64,000 nt of DNA, from assembly GCA_002690655.1 (NCBI GenBank), contig NZFL01000016.1:43859-107858 (forward strand). The letters run 5' to 3'. Under the pieces are notes generated by a model. The model did not search any database, was not told the origin of the DNA, and worked only from the letters and a program-made list of their open reading frames with translations. The stretch is from Pedosphaera sp. Lineage in GTDB: Bacteria; Verrucomicrobiota; Verrucomicrobiia; Limisphaerales; AAA164-E04. The position numbers and the translations under genes were made by a program. This document shows, one piece after another, positions 8,725 through 18,782 of this stretch (the first letter of the stretch is position 1; each line of letters begins with the position of its first letter).

Positions 8725-10234
8725 GAGCGTGATGCCATTCGGCTGGGGAGGTATCACTTTCCTGGTGTGCTACCTCATAGGCCTGCTTTTCATTGGCTGG
8801 CTTGGGGGTCGCGCCAAAAAAGACAATTCGCTGCGAGACTTTTATCTTGGGGGTAAAGGTGTCGGTATGGTCGTCCTTCTCCTCACACTTTACGCGACAC
8901 AATACAGTGGAAACACAATGTTTGGATTCAGCGGCAAAGCTTATCGTGTAGGCTTTTCCTGGATCACCTCGGTGCATTTCATGACGGCTATCATCGTCGG
9001 GTATCTGCTATTCGCACCGGGATTGCATCGCCTCAGCAGCAAACATCAATTTATCACCCCAAATGACTTTCTGAATCATCGATACCACCATCGTGGAATC
9101 AATATAGTTGCCCCAATCCTCATGATCCTCGCTCTGGGGAACTACTTGCTGGCACAATTGATGGCGATGGGTCGCGCATTGCAGGGATTGACGAGCATGC
9201 CACCAGAAACGGCCTACATTGTGGGAGTTTTGTTATTGGCTGGAATCATGCTGGTCTATGAAACGATGGGAGGATTTCGAGCTGTTGCCTGGACGGATGT
9301 GCTTCAGGGCGTGATCCTGATGATTGGATTTAGTATTTTAATTTTTCTTATCTGGACACAATTTGGAGGTATTGCTGAAACCACCCAAAAACTTTTCAAC
9401 AGTTCAGATGCCGATCGCGTCAAGGTTCTCCCACCAGATCCCCTGGGAAGCAGAAGATGGTTGAGCTATATCCTGATCTTTGGACTGGGAGCCTCGCTTT
9501 ACCCTCAAGCAGTGCAAAGAATTTATGCTGCAAGATCGACCAAAGTGCTCAGGAACAGTCTAATTGCAATGGTATTTCTCCCATTGATGACTTCATGGAT
9601 AGCGGTGATGGTCGGAGTTACAGGTGCAGCTCATTTCCAAGGGCTTGATGGCTCGCAAACCGATCGCATTCTCACCATCATTTGCAGGGAAGTGCAACAA
9701 TCTTCAACACTTGGATATTGGCTGGTAGTCATACTCTTTTCGGCCATATTAGGTGCTTTGATGTCCACAGCCGATTCATGCATGCTGACCATCTCGTCGA
9801 TGACCACAAAAGACCTTTATCTACGGTTCATCAATCCAAAAGCCACGGAATCGCAACTGACTTTCATGGGTAAATGGCTTTCATGGCTGGTGGTCGGAAT
9901 ATTGGCGGGCTTTGCCATTTATCTTAATTCACTATCGAGCAAACCTACACTGGTGAAGCTGCTCGATTTGAAATTCGATATGCTCGTACAACTGGCTCCC
10001 GGTTTCATGCTAGGTATGCATTGGAAACGTCTAAGCGGTACCGCAGTTTTTTGGGGGCTGATCACCGGCCTTTGTGTCACTTTCGGCCTGTATAGCAATG
10101 AATGGATTCAATCCACCGGATTCCACCACGGACTGTTTGGTTTACTGGCGAATCTCATTGTTGCCATCGGTTTGTCATTGATGCCGCTTTCGAATAAGGA
10201 ACAGTTCTCTCATGCCCCGAAAAAGGCAGCTTGA
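8717..10234 (+). CDS. Sodium:solute symporter (SSS/SLC5 family)
   Basis: 505 residues with roughly 13 hydrophobic segments across the whole length. Family signatures are the opening FLVCYLIGLLFIGWLGGRAKK, then LRDFYLGGKGVGMVVLLLTL in TM2, QYSGNTMFGFSGKAYRVGF, YETMGGFRAVAWTDVLQGV in TM6, and ILGALMSTADSCMLTISSM in TM9, whose Ser/Thr/Asp cluster includes the Na2-site serines. Members import sugars, acids or nucleosides with sodium. Substrate is not readable, but the neighbours (DUF1080, CotH, GDSL-DUF1080) point to a carbohydrate-derived solute. It overlaps the upstream DUF3311-like gene by 8 bp, and its 3' end overlaps the track ORF of the next gene. Confidence 0.95.
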   Translation: MNESVMPFGWGGITFLVCYLIGLLFIGWLGGRAKKDNSLRDFYLGGKGVGMVVLLLTLYATQYSGNTMFGFSGKAYRVGFSWITSVHFMTAIIVGYLLFAPGLHRLSSKHQFITPNDFLNHRYHHRGINIVAPILMILALGNYLLAQLMAMGRALQGLTSMPPETAYIVGVLLLAGIMLVYETMGGFRAVAWTDVLQGVILMIGFSILIFLIWTQFGGIAETTQKLFNSSDADRVKVLPPDPLGSRRWLSYILIFGLGASLYPQAVQRIYAARSTKVLRNSLIAMVFLPLMTSWIAVMVGVTGAAHFQGLDGSQTDRILTIICREVQQSSTLGYWLVVILFSAILGALMSTADSCMLTISSMTTKDLYLRFINPKATESQLTFMGKWLSWLVVGILAGFAIYLNSLSSKPTLVKLLDLKFDMLVQLAPGFMLGMHWKRLSGTAVFWGLITGLCVTFGLYSNEWIQSTGFHHGLFGLLANLIVAIGLSLMPLSNKEQFSHAPKKAA

Positions 10235-10277
10235 AATAAGGACCGAGCCATCAGGTATGCAGAACGATGCATTAAAC

Positions 10278-10284
10278 GAAGGAG
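10278..10284 (+). promoter_or_regulatory. Shine-Dalgarno site GAAGGAG selecting a GTG start at 10293
   Basis: GAAGGAG is followed after 8 bases by an in-frame GTG at 10293. Starting there places a normal signal peptide at the very N-terminus of the CotH protein, whereas the ATG at 10212 overlaps the symporter and leaves 27 charged residues before the hydrophobic core. Confidence 0.65.
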
Positions 10285-10292
10285 TATTACAT

Positions 10293-13200
10293 GTGGTTCA
10301 TCATTCGTTTTCAAAGTTTTGGCGAATTTGGATACAGTGCCTGGCATGGATTATTCCATTTTGTCCAGTTGAAGCTGATCAAATCATCTTCAGCGAAGTT
10401 ATGTACCACCCAAGGCAAGAGAACAATTCAGCCTGGATTGAATGTGTCAATTTAACGGCAACTCCCTTTGATTGCGCAGAGTGGACGTTGGATGGAAAAG
10501 CGCTTGAATATAATTTTCCACCCTTTGATCGATTCAATGCAGGTTCTAGCTTCATCAAGCCTTTTGAACGTTTCTTGATCACTGAAGCCGAGCCAAATGA
10601 GTTTCGTGCACAATACCAAATCCCGAGCGAAATCAGAATATGGGGTCCATGGAAGGGGAAGATTGATCGTGGAAGTGAAAAATTGGTGTTAACGGACAGG
10701 AACGGTGTCGCATTATGTCAATTGGATTATGACAATGATCCACCTTGGCCTATCGAATCAACAGGTGCAGGCTACAGTATCGTCATTAAACATTCGGACA
10801 AAACCGTGAACCACTGGGGCAACTGGAAAGCCAGTTCAAAACCAGGAGGAACCCCCGGACTTGCCTCATTTCCAGAGGAAGGTCTCCAATTCCAGATACA
10901 AACCAGCGAAACCGAATTGAACCGGGAGTTGCTGGTTCCCATGAATGTTGCATGGCGTTATCATGAAGGTCATTCAGAGTTAGGACAAAATTGGATGGCA
11001 CCTGATTTTGATGATAGTTCCTGGAGTAATGGAGAAGGATTACTTGGATTTGAAGGCGATGCACTCCCAGCGCCGGGCATTCGAACCCATCTTTCAAAAG
11101 GCCCCTTATCTTATTATTTCAGGACACAATTCAACATGACCACACCCATCACGGATAGCTATCTGGAAGTCAATCAGGTGGTGGATGATGGAGCCGTTTA
11201 TTACCTCAACGGTAAGGAAATTGGTTCGAGTCGCATGTCCGGGAATCGCAATCAAAACAGGCATGATGCCATGGCGATTGAATTCGTTGAAGACGCCGTG
11301 CTAGAAGAAAATGTCATCAGGATACATGAAACTCAACTGAAGCAGGGAGAAAATATAATCGCAGTGGCCGTACATCAAGCTGACAACACAAGTACTGATT
11401 TAGTTTTTGGCGCTGAGATATGGGCTATTACTCGGAATACACCTCTCCCTTTGAACATCGTCGAATTGGGGATAGCCCAAAACTCCGAGGCATATGTGAT
11501 CATTGAAAACACCTCAGGCATCAATGAGCAATTGGCAGACTACACGATCAGCGCAGCAAATAATCCGAATCAAACCATGCGCACTGTCGCAATTTTACCT
11601 TCGGTCATGCTGAAACCAAGAGAACAAAAAAAAATATCACTCGATAGAAACATTTCACTACGAGCTGATATTTCGATTTCGAAACCGAATGAAGGAATAT
11701 CTGGGTCGAACATTCCCATTAGATTACCAAAAGCTGGTTTTAAGCAGAGGCTGTTCAACCCTATCCGAAATATTTGGAAGGTAGAAGCCATCGAGTCGAT
11801 TACAAACGAACTGAGCTCAAAACCAATGAAAGGCAAAATCCAGATCAGTGAAATAGTATTCCCTGACAAAGGGGAAATGCTGTCCGTGGAATTATATCAT
11901 TCACATGCGCATACCATTTCCCTTTCAGGACTTGCTCTGGCACACCAATCCAAGCTGGATCAGGCTCAATCTCTGGACGGACAGGCAGCGCCCAATGCGT
12001 TGACTGTTGTCGATTTCAAAGGATTCCCAAAGGGTAAAAAACGTTTGAAGTTATTCCTTCTGAACCAAGCTGACGGAGAAGTTCTGGATGCGGTTTCGGT
12101 ACGTATTCAACCGGGTAAGTCATGTCAGAGGTCGGTCTTGAGCCAGCATGGATGGTTCGCAAGCAATCTGCACTCTTTGGGCTCACTCAACCAGCTTGAT
12201 TTTCAATCAGACATTATCATTAATGAAATTATGTATGCCCCTCCCTTTGGCCAAGATGATCTTGAATTCATTGAAATACTCAACAAAGGATCAAAATCTA
12301 TTCAGCTTGACGGATGGAAGTTGCAGGATGGTATAGAATACAACTTCCCAAAAGGGACACGGCTTGAACCAAGCAGGCATTTGGTTATTGCAAAAAACCC
12401 GGAGAAACTAGTGGATGCACATTCAGGTTTGGCCTGTCTGGGGCCTTTCAAGGGTAAACTAGGAAACAATGGCGAACGGATTCGACTACTGGATGAGAAC
12501 GGTAATCTGGCCGATCAGGTTGATTACCGTTGCGAGGGGGATTGGCCTGAATTAGCCAGAGGCAAGGGTAGCAGTATGGAGTTGATTCACCCAGACATGG
12601 ACAATTCTCTGTCTTCTGCCTGGAAAGACAGTCGCGAATCCAGAACATCTGAGTTTCAGAAATTTCATTTCACTACACGCTATCAGGGGTATGAGCAACG
12701 CTGGCACCCCATGGATCATCAAGAATTGCATCTGTATCTGGTTGGAGAAAGTCATGTCGTCTTGAGAAACATCCAGTTCAGAAAAAAAGGTCACAACCGA
12801 AATCTGATTATCAATCCTGGCCGCATATCCATAGAAGGAGACGGTTCTACAGGGTGGTTAATCCAAGGTAATCACGCGGACAGTTTTATTGAAAACGAGA
12901 GGCTACATCTGATTGCACACGGTCATGGAGACAACCGGGCCAATCGAGCCGAAATTGACCTGACCGAATTAAGCCCCGGTGATACTTACGAAATTGACTT
13001 TGAAGCCCGATGGGTTCATGGATCACCTCGATTCATTGTACGAACCTGGGAAAACAGCTTATCGGAATCCGTGCTGCTTCCCATTCCTCGAAACCTGGGA
13101 ACTCCGGGGGCACCAAATTCAAACCTGCGCTCGTACCCTTCACCATTGGTCGAAACTTTACTGCAATCCCCTGCGGTAGGTGCACCTTCAAAACCCCTGA

Positions 13201-14591
13201 GCATTACTGCAAGTGTAGGTTGGCCTGCAGAAACTGGAATAGTTAATTTAGTCTACCGACTCGATGGCGCCCCAGATAGCCCATGGAACCGTGAACCCAT
13301 GGCACCCAGGAAGAAAACCGAACTTCTTGATCATTCCCTGACGACATATCAAGCCATTCTTGAAAGGGAATTCAAGCAAGGTCAATTGATTCAGTATTAT
13401 GTGGAAGCCATCTCCAGAAATGGCCAGCGCAATACACTACCAAGGAAGCCCGTCTCTCAGCCGGCACTGTGTATTTTCGATGGAAGAGAGATTCCTCGCG
13501 ACCTTCGTGTCATCAGAATGCTGATATCGGATCATCACTTACAGACTTTTTCCAATACCGCGTCACAGAAGTATCAATATCGATACCCGCGTCTTTCCAA
13601 TCAATATTTCAATTCGACCTTCATCTCTAACGAAAGGGATGTGTTCCATGGTGCGGAGCTGAGAACGAGTGGGAGTCCATGGACACGTCGACAGCCACTG
13701 GATAGAGGTAAATTTCGACTCCCAAAAGACCGCTTGTTCCGAGATCACGGAAAATTTACTTATGACAATGACCCGACTCGAAACAGAGGGAGCGTCCGCC
13801 ATCACAATCGAATAGCCCGATATCTACTTTATTTATTGGGTCACGTAAGCGGGCAGAATGAGTTTGTTTATGTGATCATCAACTCAGGCCGTGTAGTTGT
13901 AAAAGAAGATGTAGAACCCGTAGATGCAGATTACCTCAAACGGAATTTCAAAAACGGCAATCAGGGAGAGCTCTACCGAATTGATGATGACTGGTGGATG
14001 TCTGACCACTGGAGTCAAGTCAACCGTGATGCATCCTGGAATTATTTGGGTAGCGATCATCCGGCTTTATATCGACACTCATGGATGAAGCGCTCCCAGG
14101 AGGAGAAAGATGATTATTCAAATTTCATTGCCTTTATCAAATTAATCAATCGAAGTGACTACACTCAAGATGAGATTGAATCCGTTCTTGATGCAGATGC
14201 CGTATTGAAAATGACTGCGGTAATGGGTTTTATCGCTGACTGGGACACCTTTACTCAAGCGCGTGGTAAAAACGCCTATTTTTACCAGCGACCCGGTGAC
14301 CGCAAATTCCAACTACTCCATTGGGATGCGGATTTAGCATTTGGACAAAGACGACATAACTCTTTCTACGGAGGCTCCCAGCAGTTCAAAGACTGGGTGG
14401 AAAAAAAATATAATTACTCTAGATTGATTCAATATCTGAATCAACTTGCCACCTTGACCAAGGACCCTCAAGGCCGAGTCGAAGCATGGATGCGAGAGGA
14501 ATCTTACGGCCATCCTGACACAAGGATGAACACTCCTTTCTATCGCAAGTTCTTTAAAAACCGAAGCTTGATTGTAGAGCAACTAAATTGA
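10293..14591 (+). CDS. Very large exported CotH-kinase/lamin-tail-domain protein
   Basis: The track ORF starts at 10212 (1459 residues). I prefer the GTG at 10293 (1432 residues) because of the upstream GAAGGAG and the resulting signal peptide (n-region to FWR, core IWIQCLAWIIPF, cleavage after VEA). In track numbering: a lamin-tail domain at about 57-180 (IIFSEVMYHP, WIECVNL); a galactose-binding-like segment about 240-400 with FDDSSWSNGEG and DDGAVYYLNGKEI; a second lamin-tail domain about 665-790 (IIINEIMYAPP, EFIEILNKG); and a CotH-type domain about 1110-1450 with VVVKEDVEPVD and the acidic LLHWDADLAFG. CotH proteins phosphorylate secreted proteins in Bacillus; in PVC bacteria the target is unknown. 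Probably surface-located or secreted. Confidence 0.88.
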   Translation: MVHHSFSKFWRIWIQCLAWIIPFCPVEADQIIFSEVMYHPRQENNSAWIECVNLTATPFDCAEWTLDGKALEYNFPPFDRFNAGSSFIKPFERFLITEAEPNEFRAQYQIPSEIRIWGPWKGKIDRGSEKLVLTDRNGVALCQLDYDNDPPWPIESTGAGYSIVIKHSDKTVNHWGNWKASSKPGGTPGLASFPEEGLQFQIQTSETELNRELLVPMNVAWRYHEGHSELGQNWMAPDFDDSSWSNGEGLLGFEGDALPAPGIRTHLSKGPLSYYFRTQFNMTTPITDSYLEVNQVVDDGAVYYLNGKEIGSSRMSGNRNQNRHDAMAIEFVEDAVLEENVIRIHETQLKQGENIIAVAVHQADNTSTDLVFGAEIWAITRNTPLPLNIVELGIAQNSEAYVIIENTSGINEQLADYTISAANNPNQTMRTVAILPSVMLKPREQKKISLDRNISLRADISISKPNEGISGSNIPIRLPKAGFKQRLFNPIRNIWKVEAIESITNELSSKPMKGKIQISEIVFPDKGEMLSVELYHSHAHTISLSGLALAHQSKLDQAQSLDGQAAPNALTVVDFKGFPKGKKRLKLFLLNQADGEVLDAVSVRIQPGKSCQRSVLSQHGWFASNLHSLGSLNQLDFQSDIIINEIMYAPPFGQDDLEFIEILNKGSKSIQLDGWKLQDGIEYNFPKGTRLEPSRHLVIAKNPEKLVDAHSGLACLGPFKGKLGNNGERIRLLDENGNLADQVDYRCEGDWPELARGKGSSMELIHPDMDNSLSSAWKDSRESRTSEFQKFHFTTRYQGYEQRWHPMDHQELHLYLVGESHVVLRNIQFRKKGHNRNLIINPGRISIEGDGSTGWLIQGNHADSFIENERLHLIAHGHGDNRANRAEIDLTELSPGDTYEIDFEARWVHGSPRFIVRTWENSLSESVLLPIPRNLGTPGAPNSNLRSYPSPLVETLLQSPAVGAPSKPLSITASVGWPAETGIVNLVYRLDGAPDSPWNREPMAPRKKTELLDHSLTTYQAILEREFKQGQLIQYYVEAISRNGQRNTLPRKPVSQPALCIFDGREIPRDLRVIRMLISDHHLQTFSNTASQKYQYRYPRLSNQYFNSTFISNERDVFHGAELRTSGSPWTRRQPLDRGKFRLPKDRLFRDHGKFTYDNDPTRNRGSVRHHNRIARYLLYLLGHVSGQNEFVYVIINSGRVVVKEDVEPVDADYLKRNFKNGNQGELYRIDDDWWMSDHWSQVNRDASWNYLGSDHPALYRHSWMKRSQEEKDDYSNFIAFIKLINRSDYTQDEIESVLDADAVLKMTAVMGFIADWDTFTQARGKNAYFYQRPGDRKFQLLHWDADLAFGQRRHNSFYGGSQQFKDWVEKKYNYSRLIQYLNQLATLTKDPQGRVEAWMREESYGHPDTRMNTPFYRKFFKNRSLIVEQLN

Positions 14592-14600
14592 GTTATTGAA

Positions 14601-14627
14601 GCAGCGCTCCTGCGGCTGCAGCGCTCC
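14601..14627. repeat. Short direct repeat GCAGCGCTCC x2
   Basis: GCAGCGCTCC occurs at 14601-14610 and 14618-14627, with the palindromic AGCGCT in each copy able to pair across an 11-base loop. It follows the CotH stop codon by about 10 bp. It may be a weak terminator or REP-like element; no T-tract follows. Confidence 0.3.
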
Positions 14628-14789
14628 GCGCCAAGTATCCTGAAGCCACCTGAGCTCCCCTATTTGCTTAACAAGAAACGGAATTAAAAACTCTCACTCG
14701 CCCAGCATTGTTTTTTATGTGGAATCCCTCAATAAAAGATTAATATGATGCAATGCAAATCTTTCATATATTGAATCAATTGAGGCAAT

Positions 14790-15014
14790 ATGACTGACAA
14801 ACGGTTACACCACGAATCCCGCGGGGGAAGTCACCATCATAAAAGAAAACGCAAACGGCGGCGTTCACGAACGAAAGGTAACAACATAAAGCCTCTCAAA
14901 GAAAGCGTGCTTCTGGTTACCTTGCTGACTGGCTTCATGATCGCTCTCGGATTTTGTCTGTGGATGCTTGTCCCACCCTTGATGGATTACCTGAGCCAAT
15001 CGGCGAAATGGTAG
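14790..15014 (+). CDS. Small basic single-pass membrane protein, unrecognised
   Basis: 74 residues from an ATG preceded by TGAGGCAAT, a plausible ribosome binding site. The N-terminal 35 residues are strongly basic with a His/Lys/Arg run (HHHKRKRKRRRSR), followed by one transmembrane helix at about 43-65 (VTLLTGFMIALGFCLWMLV) and a short tail. By the positive-inside rule the basic part should be cytoplasmic, where it might touch nucleic acid or phospholipid. I do not recognise the family. It stands alone between the CotH protein and the GDSL-DUF1080 fusion. The RBS and strong composition bias favour a real gene. Confidence 0.55.
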   Translation: MTDKRLHHESRGGSHHHKRKRKRRRSRTKGNNIKPLKESVLLVTLLTGFMIALGFCLWMLVPPLMDYLSQSAKW

Positions 15015-15370
15015 AAAGAGCATACTCAAAGGACCTCTGCACGTTTCTTATGCCGTCAACCGTCTGGACAAATACCACCCCTCATTCGGCGCAGAAACAC
15101 ATGTGAGCTGAGCGGCGGTCTTGATTTTTTCGAAATGGTGCATGAAGCCATCTCATTGACTTCACAATATTTCCCAACAAAACCGTGCAACGCCGCTAAT
15201 GCCGTCTTCAATTTTCGAAACGTGGAGATTAGAGTTAAAACGCATCGTGATTTCAGTGCCGTTGGCAGTGATCCCCAGTATCTGATTGAATAGATTGGAC
15301 CCCGAAAGCGAATGCATTCTTCAAACCCGTTCTTGTTTCATCCACATCAAGTGCAGTAAAACTGGAATCA
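15015..15370. other. Intergenic region, 356 bp, with one short minus-strand ORF
   Basis: No confident gene. It holds a possible 51-codon minus-strand ORF (separate entry) and the upstream region of the GDSL-DUF1080 gene. No terminator or clear promoter was seen. Confidence 0.5.
15162..15317 (-). pseudogene. Possible small gene or decayed coding remnant
   Basis: An ATG at 15317 opens 51 codons with a protein-like composition, including GITANGTEITMRF and SKIEDGISGVARF. After two stop codons the same frame continues for about 30 protein-like codons, including KTAAQLTCVSAPNEGWYL. No ribosome binding site is evident and no family is recognised. It could be a degraded gene or a coincidence. Confidence 0.2.
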
Positions 15371-16672
15371 ATGAATCTGAAGACATGCTTTCAAACACGA
15401 AATGTACTGCTCCACACCTTCTTGAGCTTGAGTTTTCTAGCTTCACCAATGCAGGCGGATGATACCCAGTCATTAGCTATTCCGGTTTCTGATGATGGCT
15501 TACCAGGAGAGGGCCCCATTCGCCGCTATGACTGGTTTAAGAATCTATGGTTAAGAAAACGCACCGGATGGGTTGACCTGATAGAACAGGACCAAAATTC
15601 CGTAGTGTTTCTGGGAGACTCCATCACGCAGGGTTGGAACGATTCTTTTCGCGGCCACTTCAAACATCTGAAAAAATCAAACCGGGGCATCAGTGGTGAT
15701 ACCACACGCGGAGTGCTTATCCGAATGCAGGAAGACGTACTCTCGTTGAATCCATCAGGAATTGTATTGCTGATCGGCACCAATGACCTTGAAGAAGGTG
15801 CAAGACCACGGGTCATCGCAGGCAATGTCAACCTCATCCTCAAAAAGCTTCAGAGCCACCGAGCCGACATGCCCATTATTTTGTGCAAGGTTTTCCCGAG
15901 TGACAGCTCCAAAAAACGTCCCGCCTCATCAATTAAACAAATCAATGAACACTTGCAGAATCTGGCCAAAAACTATCCACAGGTTACCGTACTGGATACC
16001 TGGGCTTTGTTTGCCAATGCAGAGGGCAATGCCAAGTCCAAGGAATTCCCGGATTTGTTGCACCCAAACGACCAGGGATATACAATGTGGGCAGCTTCGC
16101 TCAAACCATTGCTGGCGACTGCTGGGTTTATTGAAACGACTCAGGATATCTTTCGGTTGGAGAAGGGGTTTGTCTCGCTTTTTAACGGAAGAAATCTTGA
16201 TGGATGGGGACTTCGAGACATGAAATCCATGATGTTGAAATCTGATTTTTCAGGTGAGACGACTTCGAGTGATGGACGCTATCAAGTCATCAATGGACGC
16301 ATCGTAGTGACAACCCCAGCGGAAAGCCATCGTATCCAACAGATGTGGACCACTAGAAATTTCCCCGAAAATTTCATCCTCAAACTCGAATTTCGTGCCA
16401 CCCCAAACGCGGATAGTGGCGTCTTTATTCGACGCCCTCAACTTCAATGCCGTGATTATTCACTCGCTGGGCCTTACAAGGACTTGAAGAGCTACAAACC
16501 TCAGGACTGGAACGAACTGGTCATTGAGGTAAGGGGCAACAGCGCACACTGCACCTGTAATGGAGAAGTTCTGGAAGACGCATTTCAATTACCGGAGACA
16601 GGCCCCATCGGACTTGAGGGGGACAGAGGCCAGATGGAATACAGGCGCATCCGCATGAAACGGCTTCAATGA
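15371..16672 (+). CDS. Exported GDSL/SGNH esterase fused to a DUF1080 domain
   Basis: 433 residues with a signal peptide (core VLLHTFLSLSFLASP, cleaved near MQA). The N-terminal half is an SGNH hydrolase: block I VVFLGDSITQGW near 75 with the catalytic Ser, GISGDTTRGVL near 103, block III VLLIGTNDLEEG near 135, and the terminal catalytic Asp/His in DLLHPNDQGY near 230. From about 265 a DUF1080 domain starts with FVSLFNGRNLDGWG and continues through ILKLEFRATPNADSGVFIR and a final MEYRRIRMKRL. Such proteins may deacetylate or cleave esters on a glycan while the second domain binds or hydrolyses it. It ends at a bidirectional terminator shared with acs. Confidence 0.9.
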   Translation: MNLKTCFQTRNVLLHTFLSLSFLASPMQADDTQSLAIPVSDDGLPGEGPIRRYDWFKNLWLRKRTGWVDLIEQDQNSVVFLGDSITQGWNDSFRGHFKHLKKSNRGISGDTTRGVLIRMQEDVLSLNPSGIVLLIGTNDLEEGARPRVIAGNVNLILKKLQSHRADMPIILCKVFPSDSSKKRPASSIKQINEHLQNLAKNYPQVTVLDTWALFANAEGNAKSKEFPDLLHPNDQGYTMWAASLKPLLATAGFIETTQDIFRLEKGFVSLFNGRNLDGWGLRDMKSMMLKSDFSGETTSSDGRYQVINGRIVVTTPAESHRIQQMWTTRNFPENFILKLEFRATPNADSGVFIRRPQLQCRDYSLAGPYKDLKSYKPQDWNELVIEVRGNSAHCTCNGEVLEDAFQLPETGPIGLEGDRGQMEYRRIRMKRLQ

Positions 16673-16673
16673 G

Positions 16674-16715
16674 TTTTTATTCAGGGCGACATCATCGTCG
16701 CCCCTGAATAAAAAA
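16674..16715. terminator. Bidirectional intrinsic terminator between GDSL-DUF1080 and acs
   Basis: The left arm TTCAGGGCGAC and right arm GTCGCCCCTGAA (one extra C) form an 11-bp stem with an ATCATC loop. A T-run precedes the stem and an A-run follows it, so the hairpin has a U-tract on both transcripts. It lies 1 bp after the plus-strand stop and about 40 bp from the minus-strand acs stop. Confidence 0.85.
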
Positions 16716-16757
16716 CGGGATTCCGTTCAAGCCATGCAAAGGCCCGAAAGTGCATTC

Positions 16758-18782
16758 TCAGCTTGCGTCTTTACTTAGCTGAGCGATGACATTGGCATCC
16801 TCGAGCGTGCTGGTGTCGCCCTGCACTTCTACATTTCCAGCAGCAATTTGTTTAAGCAAACGCCGCATGATTTTACCAGAGCGTGTTTTGGGTAAGGCAT
16901 CAGCAAATCGAACATTATCAGGCTTGGCTACAGGGCCGATTTCTTTACCCACATGCTGGCGCAGTTCTTCAAGTAGCTTCTTATCTCCCTTATTCGAACC
17001 TTTCAGGGTTACAAAAGCCACCAAAGCCTGTCCCTTGATTTCATCTGGCCGGCCTACGACGGCAGCCTCGGCAACTTGAGGATGGCTAACCAATGCACTT
17101 TCGACTTCAGCGGTGCCTATGCGATGACCTGATACATTCAAGACATCATCAATGCGTCCAACAATCCAGAAGTAGCCATCCTTGTCCTGACGGCATCCGT
17201 CACCGGTAAAATAGTTTCCTTTAACCTCACTCCAATAAGTTTCTACGAAACGCTTGGGATCTCCCCAGATACCACGCAGCATACTTGGCCAGGGCTGGCG
17301 AACGACTAGCTTACCTCCACTGTTCTTGGGCACGGCTTTACCATTGTCATCAACAACTTCGGGTTTGACCCCGAAAAACGGTAGCGTGGCCGTGCCCGGT
17401 TTAGTAGGAGTGACACCGGGCAATGGAGAAATCATAATTCCCCCGGTTTCAGTCTGCCACCAGGTATCCACAATCGGACAACGCGAGCCACCGATCACTC
17501 GATGATACCACATCCAGGCTTCGGGATTAATCGGTTCACCTACCGTTCCCAAGAGCCGCAGCGAACTCAAATCATGTTTCCTGGGCCATTCCTCGCCCCA
17601 TTTCATGAAAGCGCGAATTGCTGTCGGTGCAGTGTAAAGGATGGAAACCCGGTGTTTTTCGACCAAATCCCAGAAACGATCAGGTCCCGGCCAGTTGGGC
17701 GCGCCTTCATACATCAAGGTCGTTGCACCATTTGCCAATGGACCGTAAACCACATAGCTGTGGCCTGTGATCCACCCAATGTCAGCGGTGCACCAGTAAA
17801 CATCATTGTCCTTGAGATCGAAGACATATTTCGAAGTCAGTTTGGCTCCCAGCAAGTAACCAGCTGTAGTGTGCAAAATACCTTTCGGCTTCCCGGTAGA
17901 CCCACTGGTATAGAGAATAAAAAGCGGGTGCTCGCTATTGAGTTTGGCAGGTTTACATTCGACCGATGCCTTGGCTTGTTCTTCATGCCACCAGAAGTCG
18001 CGGCCTTTTTTCATTGTGACCTTGTTCTTGGTTCGCCGAAGAACAATCACTGATTCAATCGATTTAGTGATAAATCGCCCCTTGACCTTTATTTTCAGCG
18101 CATTATCCACATTTTCCTTCAGAGGAACCACGCCACCACGACGAAACCCTCCATCAGAAGTCAGGACCATCTTGGCTTGAGAATCTTGAATTCGATCCGC
18201 AACGGACTGCGCACTGAACCCACCAAATACTACCGAATGAATCGCACCGATACGGGTGCAAGCCAGCATGGCAACGGCAGCTTCAGGGACCATCGGCATG
18301 TAGATGAGGACGACATCACCCTTCTTGATACCGCGAGCCTTGAGAACATTGGCAAACTGACAGACTTCGCGGTGCAACTGGCGATAGGTCAAGGTGCGCT
18401 CCTCTCCGGGTATACCGGGTGCGGCAGGTTCGCCTTCCCAAATAATCGCAGCTTGATTGGCTTTTTCAGAATCCAGGAAACGATCCAGACAATTCACACT
18501 GACATTGGTCTGCCCCCCCACAAACCACTTCGCGTTGGGTGCTTTCCATTGCAAGACCTTGGACCAAGGTTTGAACCAGGTTAGTTCCTTCTCCGCTTGC
18601 TCGCCCCAAAAACCCTCGGGATCATCGATAGAATGCTTGTACAATTTCTTGTATTGCGCCATTGAACCGATGTGGGCCTGTTTGGAAAACTCCTTTGAAG
18701 GCTTGAAAACGCGATCTTCGCGTAACATCGATTCGATGTTATCGCTGCCTGCTGCCTTTTTAGTTCGCTTGGTCTTGCTCAT
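16758..18782 (-). CDS. acs: Acetyl-CoA synthetase
   Basis: 674 residues, close to the usual 650. It activates acetate to acetyl-CoA through acetyl-AMP in the cytoplasm. Visible motifs are the N-terminal ACS-specific [20 protein letters not shown], the P-loop-like [16 protein letters not shown] near 290, [22 protein letters not shown] near 325, [16 protein letters not shown] near 435, [27 protein letters not shown] (in two blocks) near 530, and the C-terminal [13 protein letters not shown] with the lysine that is acetylated in characterised enzymes. The first 15 residues ([10 protein letters not shown]) are a basic extension. It is monocistronic, diverges from the molybdate-type ABC operon, and ends at a shared hairpin. 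Confidence 0.97.
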   Translation of the reverse strand: MSKTKRTKKAAGSDNIESMLREDRVFKPSKEFSKQAHIGSMAQYKKLYKHSIDDPEGFWGEQAEKELTWFKPWSKVLQWKAPNAKWFVGGQTNVSVNCLDRFLDSEKANQAAIIWEGEPAAPGIPGEERTLTYRQLHREVCQFANVLKARGIKKGDVVLIYMPMVPEAAVAMLACTRIGAIHSVVFGGFSAQSVADRIQDSQAKMVLTSDGGFRRGGVVPLKENVDNALKIKVKGRFITKSIESVIVLRRTKNKVTMKKGRDFWWHEEQAKASVECKPAKLNSEHPLFILYTSGSTGKPKGILHTTAGYLLGAKLTSKYVFDLKDNDVYWCTADIGWITGHSYVVYGPLANGATTLMYEGAPNWPGPDRFWDLVEKHRVSILYTAPTAIRAFMKWGEEWPRKHDLSSLRLLGTVGEPINPEAWMWYHRVIGGSRCPIVDTWWQTETGGIMISPLPGVTPTKPGTATLPFFGVKPEVVDDNGKAVPKNSGGKLVVRQPWPSMLRGIWGDPKRFVETYWSEVKGNYFTGDGCRQDKDGYFWIVGRIDDVLNVSGHRIGTAEVESALVSHPQVAEAAVVGRPDEIKGQALVAFVTLKGSNKGDKKLLEELRQHVGKEIGPVAKPDNVRFADALPKTRSGKIMRRLLKQIAAGNVEVQGDTSTLEDANVIAQLSKDAS

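Noticed and set aside
17502-18584. Long plus-strand ORFs (183 and 135 residues) opposite acs
   Set aside because: The acs frame has all catalytic motifs, and the plus-strand translations show no family or leader.
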